Assembly: GCA_020081605.1 (NCBI GenBank)
Contig: JAHREC010000011.1
Location: 4,588,001 to 4,652,000, forward strand
Length of the DNA: 64,000 bases
Direction: 5' to 3'
Source: Albifimbria verrucaria
Taxonomy: Eukaryota; Ascomycota; Sordariomycetes; Hypocreales; Stachybotryaceae
Shown: in pieces, positions 1 through 11,455 of the stretch
Numbering within the stretch: position 1 is the first letter of the stretch
Layout: every line of letters starts with the position of its first letter
The notes under the pieces: model-generated
The model's database searches: none
What the model was told of the DNA's origin: nothing
The model's input: the letters and a program-made list of their open reading frames with translations, nothing else
Made by a program: the position numbers and the translations under genes

Positions 1-939
1 AATCCATCTGTGGGTAGCGGAACTCAAAGGTTGACGGGGTGCCCTCATGCTTGACAGCATTGGGAGAGTCTCGCAAGACAAGCGCAAGGCCAAGCTTAGC
101 GGTGCCTAGCCTGCGAAGATTTCTACTCATGTCCTCTAAAGTCTCAGACTGCCAAAAGAGAACCATAGTTTCGTAGAAATGCTTGGGATCAGATAAGTTC
201 CACTCGTCTGCCTTGATATTTCTGCGGGTCAATGAGATGTTGCTAGCCATGATGGAGCATGGTCGCTTCAGAACATCGTCCCAGTAGCCTCGGACTAGTC
301 CTCGCAGTGCCACAAGGGATTCCTCGATGATTGGTTTCGCCCACATGCCTGCACGTCGCTTTTCTGGCAGCAAAGCTAGGATAAGGCTTCGCTCCAAAAG
401 CAGGACCAGTGTCACCAGCTTCTTGGCAAAAAGGATCGTCATACCGGTTTTAAGACCAACATGGATATGCAAGCCGCACATATCGCCAATGGCAACGTTC
501 ATTCCCGTGTCGGCAAGTGCGTTGATTATCTGCTCAAGCTTGGGCAACCCTGCAGCCAATTCGTTCTGAGAAAAGATTGGAGTGCTAATTTCCATGCCAG
601 GGTGAACGGGGTCATCACTCATTCCGTGATGGAATAGAGCTTCGTGCTGGACAAAAAGTACTGATAATCTGGTAGCCAGTCAGCAGTATGAATGGGTTCC
701 TTTGGTGAGACTATACGGCCCCTATCAAACAGGAGGTTAGAGGCAACGTCTTTGCAGACAGCGCAGCTAGAAGTGTCTCGATAGTGAGTGCATTCACAGG
801 CCACTGGTAGTTTCGTGCGTTCGGCAAGCTTTGTGGCCAATTCCAAGCGAATTTCGGCATGGTCTGCTAAGGATGCGATCTTGCCGACATAGAACTCCAC
901 CTCAATTCCAAAAAGAACTTCGCTAGAAGTCTCGGACAT
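1..939 (-). CDS. Amidoligase-family enzyme (3' end outside window, frameshifted)
   Basis: This is a putative fungal member of the amidoligase (Amidoligase_2) family, ATP-grasp-related carboxylate-amine ligases that are mostly uncharacterised. The first ATG is at 939. It opens MSETSSEVLFGIEVEFYVG, where FGIEVEFY is the characteristic N-terminal strand. The downstream segment carries GMEISTPIF and, near residue 170, CGLHIHVG, the family's signature His motif. The frame breaks near 653-657 inside a run of five A/T bases, where adding one base joins DYQYF to VQHEALFHHGMSDD. The open frame then runs off the left edge, so the C-terminus is missing. No intron is needed to explain the break, because a 15 nt gap is too short. 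Family assignment is fairly secure; the substrate is unknown. Confidence 0.7.
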
Positions 940-2045
940 CTTTCCCACTGGTCAATTGCTAGCTTGACAAGGAGAGTGAGGAGTACAGCTGGGTCTGATT
1001 GATGTCTAAATTCAGCAGATTTATTTGTCAGGGGCTCAATCGGTAAGGGTAGTGTTACTACAGAGCAATATAATGAAGAAACTGAAGTCAAGGGGCGATT
1101 TTTAAATAGTAGACGAGAAGTTGTATGAGTTTCATCCAAGTAATAGAAGGCTCGCTTGTGCAATGTTGTTCAATGTTTCTGAACTAAGCCTGCTTCAAAG
1201 TGAACGAATCATTAACTGTTTATAATTTCACTTGTCCTTGTCAGAGAAAGAAATGGTTGGTTGTTCTAGCGAATGTACTTGAACAACAAACGCCGACTGT
1301 AGTACGAATGGAACCTGTGTCATGGTACAAATTGGCGGCATGCTGACAATACAGTGAATTGCTGTAAAAACCACGGATTACACAAAGATTCAAAGCACAT
1401 AGGGCAGGGTATAATGATCACAAGTGCTTGATCTATACCTTGGAAGGGCTATGCCTTTAAACAATTCATACGGCAGATGGTGCCCTATCAATTAATTTGA
1501 GAGCTTTGACATAAAACTTGATTATTTCAGGATTCGACTGCGAGCTTCACATTAGAACTCGCCGATGAGCGGGAAGTTTTAATATCTGGGTATCTTATCT
1601 ATTAATTTCGAATAGGATAACCACATTTTTGCAAGGCCAAGTTCACTTAGACAAAAACAAAACTCCACTTCAGGGTCCCAAGGTTGCTCACCAAGCACAT
1701 ATAAATACAAAGAGATATCATTCAAGCCTTTCTCATCTCTTGCTTGTGAGAATGAAAGAGGGGGATGGAGAGAGGGACTAAAGAGAGGTAAAGTCTTGGA
1801 CAACAACGAAGGCTTGGAAAAGAAAACAGCGCAAAATTTGAGCGCGGTTCTGAAAGTCTTACGCCATAATCGCTCTCGTAGCGGTCCACTTGGGCATCTC
1901 GCTCCCACTATCCATGATGAGATATGACCAGGTGTGTTGCTATTATTGACTTGCATGCGGTGATTGCACTCAGGTGCTTGCAGATTTGCAGCTGATTGTT
2001 GAAGTCATATTCAAAATATGGCTCTCGGCCTTCATCAATCACATC
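940..2045. other. Intergenic region, no gene seen
   Basis: This AT-rich stretch separates the amidoligase start from the tRNA. The only longer open frame (minus strand, about 1579-1956) has no recognisable domain, low-complexity Ser/Pro/Leu content and no convincing start context. I see nothing I can support here. Confidence 0.5.
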
Positions 2046-2117
2046 AGCAACATAGCTCAGGGGAAGAGCGACGGGCTCATAACCCGTAGGTCCCTGGATC
2101 GAGACCAGGTGTTGCTA
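2046..2117 (+). tRNA. Initiator tRNA-Met (anticodon CAT)
   Basis: The sequence folds into a full intronless cloverleaf. The acceptor arms AGCAACA (2046-2052) and TGTTGCT (2110-2116) pair perfectly. The anticodon stem ACGGG/CCCGT encloses loop CTCATAA with anticodon CAT. The T stem CCTGG/CCAGG encloses loop ATCGAGA, and the discriminator is A2117. Three features mark a eukaryotic initiator rather than an elongator: the A1-T72 pair, three consecutive G-C pairs below the anticodon loop, and A at position 54 of the T loop instead of T. The internal B-box-like GGATCGAGACC is present. It would deliver methionine to the start codon in cytosolic translation. Confidence 0.9.
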
Positions 2118-2125
2118 TGAAATTT

Positions 2126-2136
2126 CTTTTTTTTTT
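2126..2136 (+). terminator. Pol III terminator of tRNA-Met
   Basis: A run of ten T residues (2127-2136) starts about ten bases after the tRNA 3' end, as expected for RNA polymerase III termination. Confidence 0.75.
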
Positions 2137-2365
2137 GCCGGTTTCATTTAGTGCGGGAGGTTATAATCTGGGCACAAATGATCCTAATACCAAGAGTGGA
2201 GAAATGCACAAAGCCAAGCTCTATTCTGTGCTGGAATCCCTGTGCTGAGAAGATGATACTCATCTCAATAGTGGTCAACGATCTCATCATCAAATGTGAT
2301 CACCAAATATGCAAACGACGAAGACGTCAGGGCCAACCTTTTCATCTTCTGCTTGTGAATTGTAT

Positions 2366-5300
2366 TTAATCTATATATGAAAGCAACTCCTTCATACATG
2401 CTGCCGCAGTTGCTGCTGCGTAATACTGCCACTCGTCATTCTTGTGAGAATCCGCATAGTCCGAGATACCTCGGATCACAATACACGAGTGCTCTATAGC
2501 CAGCCCAGCTGCTTCCATCTCGAAGCATAGAATGTCGCCAAGGTCTCGAATCATAGCGTTCCTATTCACGACGCTTCTTATCACGCGATCGCCAGAAGCA
2601 ATCAATCCATAATGTATCTCGGGTCCTTCAAAGTTCCTAGCCTGTCTCCGTACTGCTTGATCTGTATCGCACTGATCGCATGTAGAGGATTGCGAGACAT
2701 GAGAGTAATCTGTTCCATATAGAACATCGGTAGCATGTGGTTTTCCATACACCTTTAGGCGTGGCCCCTGTTTCAGCATTGCTGATAGGTTCTCATTGAT
2801 TTTGTTATCCTTGGCTCGATGATCTGATCGCATCTTCAACACCGCACTTCTCACTAAAGGGGTGGCGGCATGAGAAACCCTTTGAGATCGAATTTATCAC
2901 CAATATCTTTCCCCAGGTCGTATTGAACAACACCGCCATGTCGCCCCTCAGGCATACTTACTACAACGTCTCCAAGTCGGATGTCATGTCTTAAACTAGG
3001 AACACCCCACCAATCCCAACCATGAAGCGCCACTTGATGGAGGGAAATGTGCGTGACAGATGTGTGACCACAGTCGCAGCTGCTCCTTGCCTTGACTTCC
3101 GGGAAGACATGCAAGAACTACATTGTGATTTTGCAGTCGGCCGAGAGTATAAATGTTTGAGTCGCCTTGCTTGATTGGTAGGCTGGGATCCTCTGTGTCT
3201 AGCATGTATCGGCATGCACTCATTTCGAATTCTATAGCGCATATTATCGCAACGGTGTATTTCGAATAAGGATTGAAACTCGGATCACTTTCAGGGGTGA
3301 TTGAACGGCCCCATCCTTGTTTTTGGTTCAGAGACCCTGTTAGATTTGGCGCTGAAGAACTCTGTTCTTTCGAGATATCGTTTACAGCATCAACCCTGCA
3401 AGTCAATTAGCACTTTCGTCGCTAAGTATTGAACATCATGAGAACTCACTGGGATCCTGTTGCCGTTATAAAATTAGAATACTCAGTGGGCTCGTTGGAC
3501 CCTAATATAGTCGTAGCTCGTGAAAGCGTCCCATTCAAGCCGGCTGGTGAGCTCTGGATCGACTTATTGGCTTCAGAAGCATATTGAGACCGTGCTGTTT
3601 GTCCTTCATAGTATTCTGAGGGGCTCCTGTCTCGTGAACCGGAAGAACAATGTCCAATATTGGATCTTCTAGGCATCTCAATCGGTTCAGGCTCAGTCAG
3701 CAAGTCTGGCACTTGTATATCCGTTGTTTCCGTTGACAACGCTCTCTTGGTCGAAGGTAATCCAACTGGGGAACCAGATCGTTTGCGTTTTGACTTATTT
3801 GGGTTGAGAGCCTTTTCAAGGTTACTGACAATGTGCTTGTATATCACCTTTCTCATCTCCCTGTCAGTCAATTTGGTTGCTTCATCCCTGTACTTCAACA
3901 TGTAGTTGTGCAGATTCAAACATCCCTCTACGGCTTCAAGATAGTGACTTGGTTCATCTTTTTGTGCTTCTAGAAGATAAACACACATATGACCCCAGCC
4001 TGGAATGTTGAGATGGCTTTGAGGACGAACATCCAGTGGTATTTTTTCACCGCAGTGGATTTCTAGAAGAAGCTTGGCAAAGATAGAAGAACAGGGTTAC
4101 CAGGTCGTACTATCTTGAAAAAGTCGATGGGCCCTGTTCTAGGAGCGCTTGGCTTTAGAGAAACATATACAGGTTGTGACTTTGCATCAGATCGACGAGG
4201 ACCCAGGAAATAAATCTTCTCAGGATCCCAAGTGTCCAAGGCAAGGTCGACTGCCTCATCAAAGAAATCCATGAGGCACCTTGAGAGGACCAGAGCGAGC
4301 GCTGCTTTTTCTCTAGCATCGAATCTTGCAGTCGCTGTCCCGTCCCAATAATTGAGGGGACTTAGTCTGCAAAACACTTTTGCTGAAACAATGAATTGAG
4401 GCTTTCAGATTCATAGTTGTCAGCGGATGTTGTCACGGGCGGGAGATGATCGGTCAAGTTAAACAATCCTTTGTCGTCAACGCGTAAAAGAGCTTCAAAC
4501 ACTGCCTTCTGGCATGCTCAATGGCGCTGCAAACATTCTCTTCTTTTGCTATACTTGTTCTAACACTAGTTTAATCAGTATACCAGCACTGTTTGGAATA
4601 GTGGTCTTTGAACATACTCGAACTTGCCGCATTCAGCCTCATGCCAACCATTGACAGACTGACAACACGACATAAACATTGCGAGGGCACCTGGAGAAGG
4701 GTTCGTATACCATTGTTCAGTCAGCCTTATTTTGACCTCGTGTTCTCCCTTGCAATTGAGTCGGCGAAACTCCTTGAAAATTCCGTCTATGACAAGGCTC
4801 GCGCGTTTTTGTAGCACGTCATCTTGATCCAACATCGGCGATACAGAAAGCGATGCAGATGATGATTGCTGAAAATGTACACTGCGAAGGTTCATCGCAT
4901 TGGCTTCTAATCGATCTAAGGTTGATTTCCATTCGGCAACTCTACATATCGCTTGGCGCTCAATCTCTCCATGTGGCTGCTTGAATATTGACCAGCCATC
5001 GGAGCTGATCAGGCCGAACTGATCAGCCGATGTTTGCAAGAAGCATACCAGACTCGCCAGTCTTGGGTACGATTCGCTTAACACAGATGCATCATAGATT
5101 GAGTTTCCGCCCTGAGATGATTCCAGTTGGGATACGTGATCGTGTAGCAGGGCATCATTGACGATTTCATCAAGACATTCGAGCAGGTTTCGTGCTTTGT
5201 GGTCCAAGTCAACCAAGTCATCCTGCGTAACAGGGAGGATGAGGGCTGGTCTCCGTAAGACGTAATGCAAATCAGCCTCGAAAAATGCAGATTCGTTGCT

Positions 5301-5400
5301 AATCCTCTGCGGCTGGCCTCGCTGCGTCCTAGTCCTCACAAAACTCTTCAACCTATCGGCCAAGTGTGATTGAAGAGCTTGAAGCTCTCTCCAACCCGAA
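2366..5400 (-). CDS. DUF7580-like plus nucleoside phosphorylase domain protein (NLR-effector type)
   Basis: This multi-exon minus-strand gene combines two regions. The N-terminal half (about 5400-3446) is helical and resembles the fungal DUF7580 family: REKAALALVLSRCL, then WDPEKIYFLG, then LAKLLLEIHCG, and a closing TDREMRKVIYKHIVSNLEKAL-type helix. The C-terminal half is a PNP/UDP phosphorylase fold: YTVAIICAIEFEMSA, MVGIGGG, DIRLGDVVVSMP, then YGLIASGDRVI and the FEMEAAGL signature, ending GISDYADSHKND. A 54 nt intron at 3396-3449 (GTGAGT...TTGCAG) joins the two halves in frame, which shows they are one gene. Single-base losses near 4075, 3085, 3003 and 2860 break the frame. The start is unresolved: no ATG is found in frame before a stop near 5470, so a 5' exon is probable. 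Such phosphorylase domains are known N-terminal effector domains of fungal NLR-like proteins. Enzyme activity and role are inferred. Confidence 0.65.
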
Positions 5401-5709
5401 GAGTGGGTCGGGAGTGATGGATCATTTTGCCCAGCCGTGGGTGCGAGTTGTCCATCACCAACACATAATCGTCAACAAATACGTGAGATAGAGAACTGCA
5501 TGTCGGATGAAACTGGATCTACACACAAAAGCTGACAATCCCTGTATTCATAAGTTGGTATCACGTGATACAGACTATGTCCCCGCTTCCGCTTGGGAGA
5601 GCGACAAGGGAGTCATTGCTATGAAGGTCACCAGTCCTGACCATGGACGGTAAGTCCTCGCAGAACATGGTTGCATGGGCTGAAGAGTAGTTCTACGGAT
5701 GATTGGATC
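5401..5709. promoter_or_regulatory. Shared upstream region of a divergent gene pair
   Basis: About 300 bp lies between the leftward DUF7580-phosphorylase gene and the rightward zinc-finger/FHA-kinase gene. It must hold both promoters and possibly a small 5' exon of either gene. An ATG at 5643 followed directly by a GTAAGT donor could start the rightward gene through an extra intron. No specific operator can be named. Confidence 0.4.
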
Positions 5710-7815
5710 ATGGAAGCAAGCAGCGATGGTGCTGATGAGCCCATCATCGAGCTCGCGACGGAATGTGAGAAGTTATTCTTTGATCAAGTCTCACAGCTAA
5801 GAAAAGATGGAGAGCTCCATGGCGCAAAGGTTCTGGGCGAGTATCAGCAGAGGTTCGCCGCATGGGCCTCTTTCCTGGGAGTATTTGCTGGGCCCAAGGT
5901 ATGCCTTGACCGGAGACTCCGGCGTCATCCCGACTTGCAAGAACTGGCGCTTCGGCTTCTCGAAATTCTAGAAAGGAACTTGGTTCATTGTGAGGTCATG
6001 AATAGCTAGTGACTGTAACTTACACGCTTACACTTCCACAGTATTAGACGATTCGCTTGACAAAGACAACAGTAGACACGGACCTCCTGAGCAGAGGCAT
6101 CCTCAAATAATCCCTAATAGTCTCGATGCGATTGCGGAAGCCATTTCTCGACTTGATCATCTTGGCAAAGCCATTCGTCAATCTCCAGCAACCAATCAAG
6201 CCATAAGAGCGAAGAGATATGCGAAATTGTTTGACCTCAGGTCTTTCGAGGAAGCCTCGTTCGCTGCTCTGAAGACTCTCTATCCGGAAGCTACTCAAAC
6301 ACTACTTGAACAGCTGTCCCAGTCCATGGTAGAAACTTATGCACAATTTCGTTACCGCCAATCTCGACAGGAGCCACTCCAAACTAGACGCTATCCGCAG
6401 ATTCATTTATCTACGATACCTGAAGGTGACGGCGAGGAGTATTCTGAAGCGCCAGAAACGGGCATTCCCAATCGGCGTGGTCGCGAGCAAAAGCTGCAGC
6501 CTACGATTAAACTTCCAGGCGATACAATAGACTCAGAATATGCGCCAACGTCCCTCGATAGCCAGGAAGCCCGGAATAAATTGAGACGACAGTCTACAAA
6601 TCACCCCAGGGATAGGAAGACAAAGTCTATAGTGTCCCGTCCGGTAAACTATCCTCGAGCAGCCAATAACAGTTTGACCTGTGAATGGTGCTTTGCCCCT
6701 CTTTCTAAAGAGGATACCGAAGAAGAAAATTGGAGGTACGTAACGTTACGTTCTTCGCTGTGCCACGGGGCTAACACGGCTCAGGCAACACATAAATCAA
6801 GACCATAAGCCTTATGTTTGTATTTCGGAGGATTGTGCCGAATCATTACCCAGATACGCATCATCGTCGGAATGGCTCCGACATATGGTCAACACACACG
6901 GGCGGTCCTGGCATCGGAATATCCATCTCCCGTTGTCATGGGTCTGCCCGTTGTGCGATGGTGAGGCTATTTACCAAAAGCAAGAGTACCTGGTAGACCA
7001 TATAAGCAACTGTCATACGGGAATCTTCACTGGACCCCAGGTTGGGGCTATCGTGCAACAAAGCAAGCTTGCAGCTAGCCAGCCATCCGACGTATGCCCT
7101 CTTTGCTGGATGTCAATGACACAAAACAATGAAACTTTTTCTAAGAAGCGAGGCTCCCACGCTCTCCTAGCAGAGAGCAGCAGTATGCTCACAGTTGTTG
7201 GTGACAGCTCGAAGCGTATTAAAACACCAGGAGGCTACTCTCCATTGGGTCACCACGACATAGATGACCCGTACTTAACTCCAGAACGAGGACAATCTGC
7301 ACATCCAACTGGTAGTTTTACAGCTGACACAAACACCGAAGAGGCTTGGAAACATATCGCCGGGCACCTTCAGAGTATCATGCTGCTTACTCTTCGTCTC
7401 ATATCTGTGGACGTTGATAAGGATGCTTTGAGCAAAGTAGAGAGCGTGATTGCAGAGTCTGATGCTGAGTCTATGCTATTCAGCATGAGTCGCGCCTACT
7501 CAAATTTGGGGAATAATGCTGTACATGACATCGAATCTCCGATCCATCTACCCGATGACATAAGCGTGGATGACGCTTCATCTACAAGTGACGTTAGCGA
7601 AGTTCCTGATGCTCATAATGACTGGAGCGGTATTGCTCTTTGCGATGAAGCACCTCCAGAAGCAGACAACTTCCTAAAAGAAGTTATTGCCTCGGGGCAT
7701 TTCAATCACACGAAGACACTACACAATCTACAAACTACGATGGTGATGATTCTAGGGCACAAGAATCGCTTGATGATTCAGATGTCTGGGGTATCTCATC
7801 CCTCTGGACGCTAGA
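5710..7815 (+). CDS. AcuF-type C2H2 zinc-finger region (N-terminal part of an apparent fusion)
   Basis: This region matches the fungal AcuF-like C2H2 family. It has an N-terminal helical module (EYQQRFAAWASFLGVFAG, then LQELALRLLEILERNL) and further on atypical Cys-His fingers: CEWCFAPL...HINQDH, CISEDC...WLRHMVNTH, CPLC...HISNCH. Introns at 5990-6041 and 6736-6784 (GT/AG) keep the frame. The ATG at 5710 is the first in frame, and an upstream exon starting at 5643 is possible. A serine-rich acidic tail follows. After a one-base slip near 7737 the frame runs straight on into the FHA domain of the next entry, without an intergenic gap, so the two entries are probably one protein of about 1130 residues. 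Function is unknown; the family is often near fungal NLR-type genes. Confidence 0.6.
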
Positions 7816-9391
7816 TATACTGATGCCATTGTTTTCCGGAAGTCCAAGCAACCTATACAAGAGGCATCGCAAATGGTGGGAAGTTCTATACAAGAGTCCA
7901 CAGAGAGTGCTGGCCTCCGCAGCTACCTCATTGGCCGCCACAAGGAATGCGGTAAGTGACTCGCTACTACTGCAGGGAATGAAGCCTGAGATTGACCCAT
8001 TTTGCAGATGTTGTCGTCGATAACCCCGCTGTTTCAAACCGACACTGCCTCATCTTCCCAGAATATAGGGAGTCTGATACCCTTGCAATCCTTGAAGATC
8101 TTTCGACCAATGGCACCTTTGTGAACGATGCTATCGTTGGACGCAATCAAACCAGAGTGCTGCAAGACCAAGATGAGATCTCCATTCTCGACAAAGCAAA
8201 TTTCATATTTCATTATCCTAGGAATCGGCAAAAAAATTCTTTTCTACCGCAATATATTCTTCTTGAAAAGATTGGGAAAGGCCATTTTGCGGAAGTCTTT
8301 CTCTGCGTAGATAAGTCGACTGGTCAACACTACGCTGTAAAAATCTTCACTCGTCATCCGGGTGTAGAAGATCGAAGCAAAATGGAAGGACTTCAGGGAG
8401 AAATTGGCGTTTTGATGGGCGTAAGCCACCCAAACATTCTCTGTTTAAAAGATGTTTTCCACGAACGTGATCGAATCTACATGGTTCTGGAGCTGGCGCC
8501 TGAGGGTGAACTATTCAACTACATTGCCACGAAGCAAAAGTTGAGTGAAGACGATGCCAGGAAGGTGTTCAGGCAACTGTTTCAAGGCATCAAATATCTA
8601 GTGAGTTGTGTCATTTTCTATATGAACTATCGCATGAGAGCGGTTGAGCTAAGACTGTTGAACCTTAGCACGAACGGAATATTGTTCATAGAGATGTGAA
8701 GCCGGAAAATATCCTGATAATGGACAGGGACTTGAGTATCAAGCTTGCAGATTTTGGGCTGGCTAAAATCATTGGAGAGGAAGCTTTACGACAACACTTT
8801 GTGGAACGCCCAGCTATGTTGCTCCAGAAATTCTTGCCGATGGAGCAAGTCGAAAGTATACCAGAGCTGTCGATATCTGGTCACTTGGTGTGGTGCTATA
8901 CATCTGTCTCTGCGGCTTTCCTCCGTTTTCAGATGAACTTTACAGCAGTGATTTCCCTTTCACACTCTCCCAACAGATCCAATCAGGCAGATTCGATTAT
9001 CCTTCCCCATATTGGGATTCCGTCGGGGACGGCGTACGTAAGTTGTTGCCGTTAGTCCTACTGGTGATCACACATAAACTAACTAGTTTTAGTTGATTTG
9101 ATCGATTCTATGTTGGTCGTTGAACCCGAAAGAAGGTTCACGATTGACCAATGCATCTCCCATCCATGGCTAAATGGCACCGCACCGCAGAAATATGACT
9201 CAACAACTTCGCTTGTAGGAGGCCTTGCTGGCCTCGAGATCAAACGTCGCGGTCACACTCGAGAGCGAACCCTCTTGTCTTCCTTGAACACTGTCCAGGT
9301 TGTCGCAGAAGTTCCAATCAATAATGACAAGAAGACTGCGAAAGTGTTTTCAAAAATTAGCCACACTAATCGCATGCTTAGCAGATGTTAA
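7816..9391 (+). CDS. FHA-domain Ser/Thr protein kinase (Chk2/Rad53/Dun1-like; C-terminal part of fusion)
   Basis: An FHA phosphothreonine-binding domain starts with [10 protein letters not shown] at about 7920. It continues after a 56 nt intron (7952-8007) as [13 protein letters not shown] and ends [10 protein letters not shown] complete kinase domain follows: glycine loop IGKGHFAEV, catalytic lysine in [20 protein letters not shown], a [10 protein letters not shown] activation segment and [15 protein letters not shown]. Introns at 8601-8668 and 9038-9092 are supported. A lost A near 8783 breaks the activation segment; one base restores [13 protein letters not shown]. All catalytic residues (K, HRD, DFG, APE) are present, so an active kinase is expected. 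FHA-kinases of this order act in DNA-damage checkpoints, but the fused zinc-finger region argues against simple orthology with Rad53, Dun1 or Cds1. It stops at 9391 after a short tail. Confidence 0.75.
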
Positions 9392-9629
9392 GTGCCAATT
9401 ATTTTCGGCAAGGAGGAACAACCCATCAGCTTTAATGTGTCAACACAGCATGTTACACACCGGAATTAACTCAGCTGATTGCAGAGTTTACACTGTAGCA
9501 TAATAAAAGAGATTCAAATGAGTTCAAATTCCATGAATGACATTTATGCTATCAAATGATTGTTATTTATGGCTTGGTAGATTATCAAGCTATATTCATA
9601 ATCATTGGGATTATAAAGCAAAATTATCA
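9392..9629. other. Short AT-rich convergent intergenic spacer
   Basis: This is the spacer between the 3' ends of the FHA-kinase and the F-box-like gene. It is AT-rich and no gene is visible. Confidence 0.5.
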
Positions 9630-10498
9630 TCAACGGCCCGGTCCGGGTTTGATGAACAATGGACGACACTCCCTCCGCCCTATGGACAAAGCTTTGATCT
9701 GCTCCTTGTAGGATCCGGGTATATACTCATCTTCCCATACTCTAGGATCAATCTCATCGCCAATAAAGACATCTCTATCTTCCTCGTAATTAAGGATGAC
9801 AGCTGAGAAGGACACATAATTGGCCCCTTGCACCATCTATCCCAGCCTTGGATCCAGTTCGAGCCAGTATCGCCAGCATCTGGATCCCAATAGTCAAAGA
9901 GATTGAGCTGGACCTCCATCTTGAGCGTAGTCCGCGCGTTTCGCAGATTTTCAAATTGCGAACGCCAGTGACGATAATCAGCTTTCCAGTCTCCAAACCA
10001 GAAAATGAACTTGATGTTTGAGACATGTGGCATTTGAGTTAACATGGACAGAAGCTCCTCAGTGATCTTCTCCGCAAATTCGCCACCTCCCTCCTCGTCG
10101 TCCCAAAAATCATAGGCCTCTTCTGGTTCTCCGTCGCTATCGACATCTCCATCCGGATAATATGATAGCTCCGTTTGCGAGGCCTCTACAATAATGGTGT
10201 GGGTTTTGAGCTTCATCATGCGCGATGCCTTTTCGAGATGAGGTGCGAATTGAGTGCTTCCCGTGGCATGTTTGCTAGGTTCTTGAACAGGTACTGCAAT
10301 TGCATGACTGCTGTAAAGCCGAGGGTATAGCTCGTTCGAGATTGTCTGGTCCACATAGAGTAACGGACACGAAGTTGGAGTATACGCAGTTTTGCTGGTA
10401 AGCAAGTTACTGTACTCGATGTCCTCGAAAAGTACATCGTATATCATTTCCCGAATTTCACGGGGAAGAGTCAATAGCGGTGAAGGCGACGAAGCCAT
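9630..10498 (-). CDS. F-box-like (2EXR-type) fungal protein
   Basis: The ATG at 10498 gives MASSPSPLLTLPREIREMIY, the usual opening of fungal F-box-like/2EXR proteins (LPxEIRxMIY), where the motif is expected to recruit Skp1 or act as a structural leader. The body of about 290 residues has an acidic loop rich in D/E around residue 130 and no other named domain. The frame breaks at a run of four C (9824-9827). Adding one base joins CKG to ANYVSFSAVILNYEED and extends the protein to a stop at 9630. It ends tail-to-tail with the kinase gene. The substrate is unknown and these families are large and fast-evolving. Confidence 0.7.
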
Positions 10499-11455
10499 GT
10501 TTGGAAAAAAGACAGTCCCAAATCGATTGAACCAATGTGTTCGGAAATTGATAAGAGGCTTGAAATAATTAGTTAAAAAATGCTTGAAACTCGAAACTTT
10601 TCGCCCTTTAGAGGAGCAGGTTTTGCAAGATGAGTATTTTCCAGGTGCATCTTATGTGAGCACAGAATCTTACATAGTACCCTTAAATATGATTAGATTT
10701 GCTTGGCGGGTAATAGGCGTTTCCACGCCAACATAGCTGAAGGATTGTTCTATTGATAACAGCTTATTCTTGGTCACTGAATGATAAATTTCATGAGAAA
10801 ACAGAAACCTGAATTCATCACAACACAGTGATAGCAATCAAGGTGAGTAGTGGTTTATTTCTTGAATGACAGGCGTCGTGATAGCTACGAGATTATGACC
10901 CTGAATCAGTGACGGTTGAGCATTCCTAAGCTAAGAACCCAAGTGACCGGAATTAATGAATAAGTTCTCAGCCCCGCACCAAATCGCAGTAATTAAGGAC
11001 AAAAAGAGCTGGACTCGTACAGACTATCCGATGTGCAAAAGGGTATATATAATGCTCCACTGCCCAGGTTCCGCGGTCGCAAATTGTTTGTGCCTGGATA
11101 GTGCTCTAGCATAATTGGACCCGCAACCCACAGATCGTCCAACAGGCCACCCCGGCCAAGCGCCTACTAGGCCAAGACCACAAGGGCTCTGTGCCTAGCG
11201 AATTATACAAGCTTCTCGGAGCACGAGGATCCCTCTGGAGGGTTGTGGGCTCGGTGAAGCTTTCCAGTAGGACAACCCAAAGAAGCGTATCATTTGCCCC
11301 CACGGCCATAGGGTCGCTACCTGCCGATCGAGACCAAGGCCTAATTGATTGCCTGCATGAATCAATGCATGGAGAGAATAGACGCATGCAGGGGCCGTGG
11401 TGCATTTCGTAGTTAAATATCCCGCTTCGGCACGTCGTCAAACACTTTGGCCGAG
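10499..11455. other. Intergenic region, no gene seen
   Basis: About 950 bp lies between two divergent genes. Composition shifts from AT-rich to GC-richer near 11.1 kb, and a TATATATAA stretch sits at about 11045. The small open frames at 11106-11513 overlap on both strands and look non-coding. Confidence 0.45.

Noticed and set aside
4060..4100. A 28 nt intron in the DUF7580 region
   Set aside because: Too short for a fungal intron; one added base gives LLSLAKLLLEIHCGEK instead.
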